From Apostichopus japonicus (lineage: Eukaryota > Echinodermata > Holothuroidea > Aspidochirotida > Stichopodidae), in contig NC_092564.1 in NCBI RefSeq assembly GCF_037975245.1, positions 22,111,984-22,175,983 on the forward strand: a stretch of DNA of 64,000 bases, written 5' to 3'. How positions within the stretch are numbered: position 1 is the first letter of the stretch; each line of letters starts with the position of its first letter. A program made the translations under genes and the position numbers. The notes under the pieces were generated by a model. That model was given only the letters and a program-made list of their open reading frames with translations. It was not told the DNA's origin and made no database searches. Shown here one piece after another: positions 24,611 to 35,608 of the stretch.

Positions 24611-25051
24611 TTATATGTAGGCCTACTTTATTCATTGAAGGATCTATTAATGTAGGCCTGATGCTATAGTTGTGCGTCTGTAATCTAGCCTAGCCAGGAC
24701 TGTGATGTGTGCTTTTCGTTTGTATGACTAAAGTAGGACTAGTAGTATGAGGCGTAAAATAAAACAAGTGTAATGACAGGTTTTCAGCTAGTTTTCTATG
24801 CATTTCAGGTGTGAAGATAAACGTAAATGTCATTAACTAACGCATACTCTAATTCATTACCTGATATCCATTTTGTTCCTCGTATGCTTGTCAAAATCTG
24901 ACATTCTGAGTCGCTTCGTTTGTTCGCAACGAGCACAGTGTGCAAAGTTGCTATATATTGTGTGTGGTGTTTTTCGTATTTCGCGCAACTGGTAACGACA
25001 ACTGGACCTATTTTGATGCCCATGGTTTGCGTGTGACGTCACAAATCGCCA

Positions 25052-25121
25052 GTTGGCCAAACTCTCTCTATATACGGCTCTGATAGTCGTCAGAGCCGTA
25101 TATTTAGAGAGTTTGGCCAAC
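25052..25121. repeat. Palindrome at the B/C junction
   Basis: Two P terminal repeats face each other across atagtcgt (25083-25090). The core ggctctgatagtcgtcagag plus cc is itself nearly palindromic. This is the centre of the inverted array. Confidence 0.9.
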
Positions 25122-25163
25122 TGGCGATTTGTGACGTCACACGCAAACCATGGGCATCAAAAT

Positions 25164-25830
25164 CAACGAGGTAAATGAATCTGGAGAAACTATCACACAG
25201 TAAATACGGGCGTACGCGCGTACCATGTATGGAGGGTCATGTGATGTGTTCCAGGGTGGTACTAATATACTACTCTCCCTATTACACATGATGATTTCAC
25301 CCAACTAGTACGTAAATGAGTTTGCGTGCTTAGAGCAGCAGACGACACCCGTTACCTAGCAATAACCGTGCCTGTAGCCTAACGTGATAGCTATATTCCC
25401 GTCGAGCAGCATTAGGCTCTGTTCCATGGAGAACTCCGTGGTTGCACTGAACTAAACATTTCCCCACATTTCCCATTTCTACATTCACTTATAGCGTGTA
25501 GTAATAACGATAGGCCATATGAGACAAAGCTTGCCCCTAGAGCTGTATTAATAAGTAAGATTATGTAGAAAGCCTGCCTTAATTCAAGAGAATAAGGTTG
25601 AAAGTTAGCATATTAGCACTATTTCGTAGGCCTGAAGTACCAGTACCTTCTTATGCCGTTGGTTCCCATGTCCGAACCGACCAATCTTTCACGAAGTCAC
25701 TAACACTGTTCTCGAACTGTTACAGAGAAATATCAGTATAGTACCACCCTGGAACACATCACATGACCCTCCATACATGGTACGCGCGCACCCAATTGAC
25801 ATGAATCCTCCAGATTCATTTACCTCGTTG
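25164..25830. mobile_element. MITE with long inverted repeats, copy 2
   Basis: It has the same termini as 11890-12560 (caacgaggtaaatgaatctg) and a perfect 8-bp duplication atcaaaat (25156-25163 and 25831-25838). P copy B has the uninterrupted site (near 25011), confirming the ends. The internal accatgtatggagggtcatg inverted pair and a gtacgcgcgtac palindrome are present. Confidence 0.92.
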
Positions 25831-26170
25831 ATCAAAATAGGTCCAGTTGTCGTTACCAGTTGCGCGAAACACGAAAAACACCACACACAATATATAGCAG
25901 CTTTGCACACTGTGCTCGTTGCGAACAAACGAAGCGACTCAGAATGTCAGATTTTGACAGGCACAGGGCCGTCTTAACGCATGGGCCCACTGGGCCCTGG
26001 CCCAGGGCCCCGCGATGTCAGGGCCCCGCAATCGTAGTAACCCCATGTCTTAATCTGGGAGGAAAACTTATTGAATAGGCCATTATGCCTGATTGAATTC
26101 AATACTTGACAACTTGTGACGAGAGTTGGTGAAACACTTGAGAGTTTGATATTAAATATTCGAATCTGAG

Positions 26171-26443
26171 TTGGCAACCCTTGAATATACAATGCCCCGA
26201 AGGCTTACAACACCAGACAACTCGGGTCCGCGAATTGCCCTATGCATGATGGTTACAAATTGTACTAGGGAACGTTCATTTTCAAGGTTAAAACTAATCA
26301 AGAATAATCTCCGGAACAGAATGGGGCAATGGCGACTTAATAGGCCCTCTCTCATGTGCACAGAAAGCGACATCCTCAAAAAGATTGACTTTCAGCCTAT
26401 CATACAACAGTTTACGATCAAGAAATGCCGCAAGTTCCGTTAG
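26171..26443 (+). pseudogene. hAT transposase dimerisation domain fragment
   Basis: An open frame to a TAG at 26441-26443 includes RIALCMMVTNCTRERSFSRL, KLIKNNLRNRMGQWRLNR, DILKKIDFQPII and FTIKKCRKFR. The 'VTNC..ERSFS.LK.IKN.LR..M.Q.RL' and 'DI...I.F..II..F...K.RK' pattern is the C-terminal domain of zinc-finger (TTF/MYM-type) hAT transposases. Only about 190 bp separate it from the left terminus, so the N-terminal and catalytic parts are deleted. Confidence 0.88.
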
Positions 26444-27117
26444 TTTCCCCAGTTGAAAGACTCAACACAAGGGTGTTACAAATGGTGAGTCCAGTATTGT
26501 TAGGGAAGGGATGGAGGGCAACTGGAAGATTACTCTTCTATAATGTATTTCAGCTTTTAGATATATCACGTCAGTGGCGGCTGAACCGGTGGGGGTGGCT
26601 TGGGGAGGAGGGGCTCAGTCCCCCAATGAAAAAATTGAGGGGGCAAATGCATGATAAGCCCCCCCCCCCCCCCAATATTTACCAAGGCTCCGAAACGTGC
26701 ATCTGCACATTTTTCAATGCTTACTTGTCGATCTGTCCGATGCACACGTATACTATATAGGTGTAATAATTTTAGTAAATGCTGGGGAGACCCTCGGCCC
26801 GTCCCCTGGCTATAGACCACATTGTCACCCAAACCGCGTCTTCACCCCCGTGAAAAGTGGAAGCAGTGATTGTGAGTACCGGTAAGCGCAACACAACTTC
26901 GTGTTAGGCCAACGACTTGCCTCATTTCAGCCAGTTCTCCAACATCCCCTTACTACACTCAAAAACGTCTTTGCGAGTACACTACGAGTAACAGCTACTC
27001 TCTTAAAACACCATCGAATGTACAAATTACAATGTTTTTACAGATTTTTACGTGCAATCTGAGAAATTGCAGGCTTGAGACCCATATTTTAGGGCTAGAT
27101 ATTCGCAGCATAAAACA

Positions 27118-27215
27118 CTCGGGAAGTGCCGTTTCCGGCCATCTGGCGGTTTGAAAAACCCAAAATTTTCTTGTACGCTCAGCGCCAACCGATGGTGGCG
27201 CTCCGCTTAGATAGT
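27118..27215 (+). repeat. Dual-hairpin module, copy 4 (P insertion site)
   Basis: It reads ctcgggaagtgccgtttccg, then ccaaaattttcttgtacgct, gcgccaaccgatggtggcgc and tccgcttagatagt. Its last five bases are the start of the P target duplication atagtctc. Confidence 0.92.
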
Positions 27216-27357
27216 CTCCAGAGCCTTATATAGAGAGAGTTGCGACAACTCGGGTCCCGGAATTTTCGATCACGTGACCTCATGGCACCATTTTGGGGCC
27301 AACTAATTCTGCAACAACGTACGTTCGAGCAGTCAGCATATGCGCTGCCATCACAAA

Positions 27358-27510
27358 ATGCCTGGCTGTTCAGCGTGGGGCTGTTCAAATCGTCCCGAAA
27401 ACGGTTCAAAACTTTTCAGATTCCCAACAAACCTAGATAGGAGGAAAACATGGGAGGCAAAAGTAAACAGGCTTCACTGGAAGGCGAACTCCAATCACAA
27501 ACTTTGTGAT
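27358..27510 (+). CDS. THAP zinc-finger exon of the P element
   Basis: The 51 codons open MPGCSAWGCSNRPENGSKLF and continue FRFPTNLDRRKTWEAKVNR and LHW to LCD, followed by a donor gtgagt at 27511. The C-x4-C pair, 'F.FP....RR..W....NR..W' and a final C preceding the exon break match THAP domains; the C-x2-H pair would be completed by the next exon. THAP domains bind the transposon ends at the N-terminus of P transposases. I could not identify the following exons: open frames at 28282-28542 and 29199-29393 are unassigned. It may be a relic. Confidence 0.8.
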
Positions 27511-27582
27511 GTGAGTACTTCACCTAGGCCTAGTACAATGAACTAAGATTCGTAACACTAGGCCTAGCCTAGTCCATAACCA

Positions 27583-28240
27583 CAGGGATGTAAGTCTTCC
27601 GTATTTTTACGGAAATCCGTTTTTTTTTTTAATTCCAATAAAGTTCCACAAAATTGTACAAATATCAAATACACAACGCGGCAAAAATGCCTGGCCCGTT
27701 GCAGCAAGCTAACTTCAATTTTCACTCATCGATCAACCAAAATACCATTTCCTGTTACACATCGCATTGCACTGTACAACATTGTGTGTGCCATGTGAAC
27801 ATCGTTGCGTACGTGCGAACTTCAAATCGCCATAGCTCATTTCTGTCGTTGAAAAACCTTGCCTAATTCACGTTGATTCGTAACTGCTGGTGCTCGACAT
27901 AAGTTTCGGAAATAACGCTTGTGATATTTGTGAGCGGGTAAATCTACGGGATACGCATATGAGAGTCGATATTCGTGATCGCTTTCAAATGTGAGACTGT
28001 TTTTTATTCCGGATTTCGCTGCGACGTATTCGTTACTTGGAGCTAGCCTAACATAACGATAGTGTGTAAGTAGTCAGAACTAGGGGTATGATGTGTTAGA
28101 GCGCTAATATACTTTTGAGCTAGCCTAACATGACGATAGTGCGTAAGTATTCAGAGCTAGGAGTAGGATGCGTTAGGACGACATTTCCCCGGTTTCTCCG
28201 AATAGTTTTCCGGGTTTTTTTGGCTGCACTTACATCCCTG
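27583..28240. mobile_element. hAT-like MITE nested in the P element
   Basis: The ends cagggatgtaagt and the complement of acttacatccctg are flanked by ataacca (27576-27582 and 28241-28247), 7 bp identical. The 658-bp body holds an internal near-duplicate: gagctagcctaaca...gatagtg near 28040 and again near 28118. No coding. Confidence 0.85.
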
Positions 28241-29747
28241 ATAACCAGGACTGTGGGTTACACCACACAGTCCTTACAGCTATGTATGGTGCACTGTGCA
28301 GTGTACATACACGCATAGTTAACATCACAGAAAACAGCATAAATTTCAGGCATGAAAATGGTCTATTTTTAACAAGTTCTGATCAAGAAAGTTGCGATGT
28401 TGGGATGAGATCTGTTATAAGGTGCATAAAAATATCTCTGCAAAGTTTAGTGGGTATATTCCTTAAATTGAAGGCTCCAGCGTGGCAAGACAAATCGGGG
28501 ATCTACGAAGCACAGTGTGCAATACAAATCACCAAGGGCTAGCCTAGCCCCCTAATGAAAAACTGCTTGGCTCCATTGAGTCATGAGCTTGTTCGGATTA
28601 CTATTTATGAAAATTTGGGTGGCGATCTGGCAGACCATTGAAATGATTAATCATTCTGCTTTGCACTTGATGATTTGAATTGAACTGGTCCAGAACTCCA
28701 CTATCTTTTATGAAATAATATTGAAAAATTAGGTTACTAAAATATCACTGTAGGCTAGGTAAAAATATTTCCTAGAACATTGTGTCCTGTTAGAGGGTAG
28801 CAGGTAAAACTAACAGAGTCAACTGAAAACCATAGGCCAAATTAGGCTCAGGAATCATGTTTGTCCATGTCATACATAGGTACGGTATACAGATCCTAAT
28901 TCACATTCTTACAACCGGGCAGTTCCAAGCAAAAGAGGACATAACCCAGGAAATTCAATTTGACTGAGCCTAGGCCTAGCATTTTACCATGGTTGGCGGG
29001 CAACTCACCCCACCCCAGCAATCCCCCCCCAAAAGAAAACTTCTCTAATTTTCGACTTCTGACAACATATTTATGCTTCTGTTGGGGGAGGGGTTGTCCG
29101 GGGGGTGTTGTCTGGTCACGATTACCTTATCCATTAATAATAGAAGCCCATGCCTAGTAATAGAGGCTCAATTGGTATTTTGAAGAATTTCTGACTTTTT
29201 GGATCCTATAGTATATAGATGCAGCTTTTTCAAGTTATTAGACATAAAATTCGTAGATAAAAGCCTGACTCTCATACAAAAATATTCTGAAGTAGATCTT
29301 TTCAAATTCCAGCAGCAGCTTAGTTCTCATAACGCTGAAATATCCTACTCACATATACCATATATTTGCGATGTGAGTTCCAGATTAGTGTAAATTCCTT
29401 ACAGCACCCAGTTTGGATCATATTATGGTGGTAAAGTCCTGTCAGCTGCAATTTATTATTCGTATTTCATACATTTGAAATAAAGTGTTGCATGAAAATC
29501 TTCATTTGTTTTACTTTAGTATTTGTCTGTTTACTCTTTGTCTGTTTAAATTGTATTTTTTACTGGACTTATGGGTTACACATCTTAAACGTGTTAAGGC
29601 ATAAATGTGTAATGCCTGGTAGGAATTCTAGATATACTTCCACAATTTTGTCCGTATATACTGTAAATGCCCTTCCCTTGCCCTATTTCATTGCCCTATT
29701 TCCCGGCAGAGAGTTATATTAAACAGATATGCAGAGGATTGTGCAAG

Positions 29748-29890
29748 TAACCACAATGTAATCATGATTGTAATCACGATTACATTACAATGTAATCGTA
29801 ATCGATTACTTCAACTTTAGGCTGTAATCGTAATCGTAATCATACATTCTCAAGTAATCGTAATCGATTACATTCAGATGTAATCGCCCC
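29748..29890. repeat. Cluster of TAATCG/CGATTA words
   Basis: More than ten gtaatcg or cgattac words in both orientations occur in about 140 bp, ending in gatgtaatcgccccaaacctg-type sequence reminiscent of a hAT terminus. A matching left end was not established. Confidence 0.6.
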
Positions 29891-31027
29891 AAACCTGATG
29901 TGATTGGTCCATTTAGTTACCATAGCAACCAATTTTCAAAGACCTAGCTTCATGATTCTGTGCAACATGTCAGTTCCAGTCACATGTCCAAATATCAACT
30001 TCATCAGCCATTGCTAGCTCAAGTTACAGTTAATCCCAATTTTGACCAATCACAGGCTTTGTTTGGTTACCATGGCAACAATGGAAGAATGTACATTATT
30101 CCGCAACTGTGCAATATGTGTTACAATATGATATATAACCAGTCATAATACAATTTTACCGTACCAGAATATCAACTGTTGAATTTGGACTTCCAAATGT
30201 GCCAACCTCATCCCCTTGAACTTGAGCGCAGCCAATCCCTCCCCCCCCCCCCTCCCGTTCAACACTCGACGCCCTACTTACACAGCCTCGGCGCCCAAAA
30301 GCACCACAACATTATCAGGCCAAAAATAAAACCCAGAATCCCGCTCACACTTCTACAATGCCATCGAAAAATTCCCCTATCCACCTGAACGTCCATTCCC
30401 ACACATACTGTATGTTGCCCATTTGGCCCCAAAATGGCGCCCAAATTTCAGTTGTCGCAACTCTCTCTATATAAGGCTCTGATAGTCTCCACATATCATC
30501 TCTCCCCCCCCCCCCCCAATAATTTTCCCGTTCCGCCGCGCCTGTAACACGTTTGTTATTCAGCTAAAGTTTTATGCTTTATGCACGACATAGGGAGGGT
30601 GGTAAATGCAGGCATATCTATGGCTGAGCGATTGTCAAGGATGTCAATTTTTCACGCAACCTTTTTCGAACTCACTTGATTGAGAGGCCCCCTCCATTGC
30701 CGGGCCCAGGGCCCGGTGATCTCTTAAGACGGCCCTGGACAGGCATACGAGGAACAAAATGGATATCAGGTAATGAATTAGAGTATGCGTTAGTTAATGA
30801 CATTTACGTTTATCTTCACACCTGAAATGCATAGAAAACTAGCTGAAAACCTGTCATTACACTTGTTTTATTTTACGCCTCATACTACTAGTCCTACTTT
30901 AGTCATACACACGAAAAGCACACATCACAGTCCTGGCTAGGCTAGATTACAGACGCACAACTATAGCATCAGGCCTACATTAATAGATCCTTCAATTAAA
31001 TAAAGTAGGCCTACACATAAAATGACA

Positions 31028-31370
31028 ATTTATGCTTCACTGATCTTTTCAGGTTTGCCAAAAAGTAGTTGTACCAGAGGTCATTGTATTAAACTCCAGA
31101 AGTTACATAGTAGGATTAATATTCGGCATAACTTTTTCTCTAAAGTCTAATACAACTTATACAAGGGTTGTGAATGGATGGAATGGTTTGCCTGAGAAGG
31201 TTGAATTGCAAGTAGTGTGAATGGGTTTAAGAATACTTTGGATGAGTACATTAAGCATTGTAATTGGGTATGACATTTGATGTCCTCGGTTTTATTCCTC
31301 TCATATAGCCTTAGGGTCCTTAATGGGGACTTGAATGTCTCTCCTGGTCTTTTTTTCTACTAAACTAAAC
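31028..31370 (+). pseudogene. LINE reverse transcriptase C-terminal scrap inside P copy C
   Basis: Same fragment as in copy B (24265-24610), opposite strand. It reads GHCIKLQKLHSR and TRVVNGWNGLPEKVELQVV in two frames, then an 'NGFKNTLDEYIK' segment. Confidence 0.6.
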
Positions 31371-31899
31371 TATATACTTGAGTGTAGGAGTTAGCAATAG
31401 TTGGGAGTCTGTGGGCAAACCTAAGACTGATATTGTGGTGTTAATTTCTCAGGAATGTAGTACTAGGCTATAGTAGGTGCAACAGATTGAATGGTTCTGT
31501 CGAGAAAAAAAACCCTGCAACAACTGAATACTGGTGTATGTTGTAGCTTATGTATTTTCCATTAACATATATACTATACGGTCATGTCCTTAATAAGGTT
31601 TCATGGATCACACTGACATAGTGTGCCTACTTGTCAGTGTTGTCAACTGAGCACAGGGCTGATGACATCATTCAGTTTGTTATTATGCAGACAGCAAATG
31701 GCCATAATGATAATTATTAATTGTTACTTATTCTTCATACTGCCCTTACTGGCCTTACCTGAACAGTGATGTATAAAAATGCAAGAAGTCGTTAAGCTTT
31801 TCATTTAAGAATCGTTTCAGCCTTTCCTATTTCAAACATATGATTGGCAGGTTTCCACGTTACATAGCTTATCAAAATGGAGTAAAGCAAGAAAATCAC

Positions 31900-32660
31900 A
31901 CATATGCATGCATACAAACACACTCATATATAACAATTTCTGAATATCTTTTCAGCTGCCCAAAGGTACTGGAATGCAAGCTCTGTTGGGTGAATTAAAA
32001 AACCCTCATTGTACTCTTTTATCATGGTCAGCGTAGCTGGAACCAGCAATGATGGTGATGTGGATTTGACAGTACCTAGACAAGAATTCAATAGCTGCTT
32101 TGTGTTGAAGTGGGTTCAACTTGCTCAAGGCCATGACAGGATGACGACTAGACATTAGGATGAATTATCTGTTGCAGAGCTCTATAAACCAGGCAGTTTT
32201 TAAAACATCCATTGGGTGACCCTCACAGTCTACCAGGCACTGCATCGCAGAAGCAAAATGAAGTGTGTGTGATACCTTCATCTTATGAGAGTGGAATGGT
32301 ATCAGTGTGGCCTCTGTCAATTTGGCTTCAAGTCTTTGTTTTCTTGAAAGCTGAGAAGATCTTTCAGTGGTTTCACACTGACCTCTGTACTTGACAATTC
32401 ATGTGTATTTGCCAGCTCAGGAGGAAGCCAGATTTTAATTACATTAACCAATGCTGACTTTTTTTTGGACATGTGGTACATCTGCAAGGAGGTGAAGGAA
32501 GCAGTTGGAGTTGCATGGATGTGGAATCTTGTTGATAGTCTGGCAGTCTTATCCACAGATTATCCCAAAGCTTCTCCACATTGCCACATTCAGAACTTAT
32601 TACATTGATAAACTTGAAAATTGCAGGAATCTAACGAAGCACCCATCAAGGGCATTTGTT
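31900..32660 (-). pseudogene. P-element transposase fragment, copy C
   Basis: Minus-strand counterpart of the copy A fragment. The open piece 32317-32556 is nearly identical to that of copy B and starts MDKTARLSTRFHIHATPT. A second conserved frame covers 32164-32310 (MDVL..FIEL segment, broken). Confidence 0.7.
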
Positions 32661-32849
32661 TGTATAATTATTGAAAGCTGTGACCTTCTGATATGACAGA
32701 CTAATGTGAAATAAAGGGCAGTAGATTACCTTGTAAATGAACCTTGTTATTGTTTGATTGTATCTAATGTTTGCAAAATTTTAAGTTGCATGCTACCAAT
32801 TGAAACATAATTCTTTCTCTATTAATGGGATATAAATACTTCTCCTTAA

Positions 32850-33203
32850 AGGGTGTGGAGACTCCCGCACAAAGAAACGTCTCATGCCGGTTATCTGACC
32901 TAGTTTCGAATGCGGTGTAACAGAAGTGTTAGACACCACCATTGATCCCAGAAAATACACACACAGTTTGCTACCATCTGTAAATAGACATTAGTGTACA
33001 GTCAATACAAACATCACACTCAATACCCACAACACAGTGCACATAGCAGCGTGGACATCTCAGGTCTAGATAAAAGATAACAAGGTATCAGGTTTTATTA
33101 CTGTCTGCATTTTGCAGCGACACAAAAAAACTTCACTTGCAAGCAACGGAAAGTAAACTTTTTCAGAGCGCGGCATGCGGTGTAGGGCAAGTCTTCAATA
33201 CCT
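32850..33203. mobile_element. TTAA-flanked MITE inside P copy C
   Basis: TTAA at 32846-32849 and 33204-33207 flanks the same 350-bp body as in copies A and B. Confidence 0.8.
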
Positions 33204-34479
33204 TTAAATATACTGCATCGGTTGTTGTCACTTGATCATTTGCTTGTGTGTGAGCTAAACAGCTTAAATAATATGTAAAAAAGTTATACAAAGTTTCAAA
33301 TTGCCAGATATTTACTTGCTCAAAATCATTATCCAATCATGATTTGTTGCTATCCTTGAGTCCATCATTCAGATGATGAGGCAGATTCCCTTCAACTCTC
33401 CATGATGAAGGTAAAACCTTATATCTTAACCAACTGCCATTGAGTGTCCATTTGAAAGTTTCAAACACACAAGTGCATTGATTAAAACAAAGACTTTATT
33501 GCTGTGGTTGCAGGAACTGGATTTCAGTCTAGTAGTCACTCACCAGGTTCGTCTTTATCACAGTCTGCTAACTGTGGCTTTTTATGTAAGGAGTTTTTCT
33601 TCAGAGCACATGTCACCTTTGATTTGTAAAAAAAGTCCTGAAATTCAGGGAGTTAAAATTTACTGTCTAAAGATAATTTAAAAAGATTTTTTTTAACTTC
33701 AATCATCAATGTGGGTATCAATTAAGGGAATAAGGAGGTACTGATGCAACTTTGATAAATGATAGTTGACTGCATCCAAATTAAACCAAGGCCTAGGCTA
33801 TACTTTTGAAGAAGAAAAAATTAGGCTGAATTCATGTTAGCCTAAAAAGGCTAGGCCAATGCTGACAATTAACACAAACCAAGATCATTTAACCATTTGG
33901 GCACTTGTTTATGGCATACTAAAAGGGTCTATATAATTAGGCCTGTATGTGTACACAACCCACAAGTTGCCAATGAGTATAGACCTAGCCTAACTAGTTT
34001 AGGCCTAGGCTACTTTGTTTTCCTTAGACCTAGTTTAATTGGGCCTTATACTGTGCCATATTATGTAATGTGCTATAACAGTTGTAGTAATAGCAAGAAT
34101 GGTCCAGGTCTAACTAAGCCCAGGCTTAACTTATGCTTCGGGCTTAACTAAGGATTAGGGCTTTACGTGATGCCTAGAGGCTAGCCCACCCTTTTACATT
34201 AAACTAAAAGTGATACTTTTTTAGGCTAGGCATAGCCTAGGCATACAATAACTAGGAATTAGGATAACTATATGTGCGACTGAAACTGCCATGCCTATGA
34301 TTAGGAGAGCTGGCATAATGAAATCGAATTTGTGGATCGTAAAACGAGAGAGAATAGCCATGCATGTAATTACAGAAACCAGTCTGACGTAAAATTCTCG
34401 CATTGCTTGTACATTACTCGTATTACACTAGGGCCTATGGCTAGTATGGGCCTAGGCTACACAGACTTTTTTCATTAGA

Positions 34480-34600
34480 TCTCCATCTTGTTCTTTCTAC
34501 TTCCAAAAAATTCCTCTTCTTTTATGGTCAGTCGGAAAATCAAACAACAATATCCATGTTCTGACCGATTGCAGCATCCCCAGCACCATTTCTTTCATAA
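34480..34600 (-). pseudogene. Degenerate THAP domain, P copy C
   Basis: On the minus strand LFDFPTDHKRRGIFWK corresponds to the 'F.FP.D...R...W' part of a THAP domain. The cysteine part is in another frame. It matches copy A 16345-16455. Confidence 0.5.
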
Positions 34601-34857
34601 TTTCGTACTTTTTTTCGTGTACACAAACGATAGTCTATACACTGTGAGTATGCGTGTCGCCTGCTATAAAGTTTTCAAGTGGACCTATTTTACCACCCTG
34701 TGTTGGCCTTTTTCTCTCTCGACCAATCCAAATCGGTTACATGGTTGGCCAAACTCTCTCTATATACGGCTCTGATAGTCGTGCCTACAACTTTGAAAAT
34801 CCTGAAGATTGGCTCCATCAGGTATTCATATATTGCCTCGAGTCAAATGAATATATG

Positions 34858-35608
34858 TCATTGAATATTCCTTAAAACAACTTTTTTTATGGCCACGAAA
34901 CTGTCGAAACATGATTTTCCACTACTGGTAGAGATATAAAATATTGGGAATTCTGAAATTCACTCTTAATTTGAAGTGCGCCGAGTGATCACTCCAATGG
35001 AATGAAATCCACTCATTTGTTTTTAGAGTGTTGCTAGATATATGAAGAAGAAATTTACATACCAATACATGTTATCGGTCATCGATTGGCACAAAAACCC
35101 AGATTCTGATGACAGCTGTCTCAAGAAACCCAATAAATGGCCTAATTAGCACCGAGCCACCAATGTGGACCATTACCGAAACATCGATGCGTGTTAGTCT
35201 TCCATCCCCTTCCTCTAATGCTATTTAAGTCCACATGTGGGCATATCCTGCAAACCTACCGGTAGCTCACAGGGGTTTGAGTTGTGAGAAAGGCCTTGAC
35301 ACCTTGAAACGACAAATGATGCCAACTTCCCTCAAGTTAAAAGTCTGGCTGAGTTGGCAAGGCCAGTCAGCATGAAAGAGAAAATACTTTTTTTGCATTT
35401 CTGTCACCAAAGTTGCACATCTTTTTGGTTGCTATTTTGCCTCACAGGTGCCATCTCCTGCGATCTGGGGGGTGCTGAAATCTTTTCGGTACGCTCCGCG
35501 CCAACCAAGGTGGCGCTCCGCTTAGATAGTAACCTCCGCCCCCCCCCCCCACAAGAAAGAACAGCCCCCCATGCCCCCCCCCCACTCAAAAAATCCTAGC
35601 TACGCCAC
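34858..35608. mobile_element. hAT-like element derivative, left end not found
   Basis: It is over 90% identical to 42535-42640 joined to 42965-43627. It contains module copy 5 and ends ctagctacgccactg at 35608, as does the element at 42290-43627. The left terminus is missing or lies beyond the P array. Confidence 0.65.
35446..35530 (+). repeat. Dual-hairpin module, copy 5
   Basis: It reads ggtgccatctcctgcgatct, then gtacgctccgcgccaaccaa, ggtggcgctccgcttagata and gt, followed by a C-rich tract. The hairpin loop is shortened (ccaaccaaggtgg). Confidence 0.88.

Larger units (their letters stand above)
16637..25082 (+). mobile_element. P element copy B (reverse orientation, interrupted)
   Basis: Read on the minus strand, B follows copy C: 25082-22965, then 20123-18901, then 17217-16644. 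The gaps are filled by two insertions (20124-22964 and 17218-18900). The right terminus is intact (about 25052-25082). The left terminus keeps only cagagcc (16637-16643) before jumping into internal sequence, so the THAP end is deleted. Both flanks are atagtcgt, shared with A (16629-16636) and C (25083-25090). The coding remnant lies on the plus strand. Confidence 0.85.
27219..30481 (+). mobile_element. P element with THAP exon (second P family)
   Basis: A perfect 32-bp inverted repeat starting cagagccttatatagagaga (27219-27250) is matched at 30450-30481. An 8-bp duplication atagtctc is perfect (27211-27218 and 30482-30489). The 3263-bp body has a THAP exon near the left end. It contains a nested hAT-like MITE (27583-28240), a taatcg-rich cluster (29748-29890), and no recognisable catalytic domain. 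Terminal bases 1-23 equal those of array copies A-C except at position 8, so the two families are related. Confidence 0.95.
26572..30544. mobile_element. hAT-like element with module, split by a P element
   Basis: The left end cagtggcggctgaacc and right end gttccgccgcgcctg (complement caggcgcggcggaac) are flanked by tatcacgt (26564-26571) and taacacgt (30545-30552), 7 of 8 identical. It contains dual-hairpin module copy 4 (27118-27215). The P element at 27219-30481 sits exactly at the module end. Poly-C tracts lie near both ends. Confidence 0.8.
25964..30737. mobile_element. hAT element containing three nested elements
   Basis: The termini cagggccgtcttaa (25964) and the complement of ttaagacggccctg (to 30737) have a perfect 8-bp duplication gacaggca (25956-25963 and 30738-30745). 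P copy B shows the empty site (gacaagca) near 24885. A GC-rich subterminal tract of gggccc words occurs at both ends. It retains a hAT transposase C-terminus (26171-26443), and its right half is occupied by the element at 26572-30544. Confidence 0.93.
25091..34774 (-). mobile_element. P element copy C (both termini, multiply interrupted)
   Basis: It begins cagagccgta at 25091 and ends tacggctctg at 34774, flanked on both sides by atagtcgt (25083-25090, 34775-34782), a perfect 8-bp duplication. Removing the MITE (25164-25830) and the hAT nest (25964-30737) leaves about 4.2 kb collinear with A and B. The THAP remnant (about 34480-34600, minus) and transposase remnant (31900-32660, minus) are in the expected N-to-C order but frame-broken. 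Confidence 0.9.

Noticed and set aside
35354-35599. Proline-rich open frame
   Set aside because: It runs across the module and its poly-C tract; purely compositional.
10298-35608. A single 25-kb hAT element from the caggggcgtagcc end to the ctacgccactg end
   Set aside because: The 8-bp flanks (ccatacac versus accaaaca) do not match.
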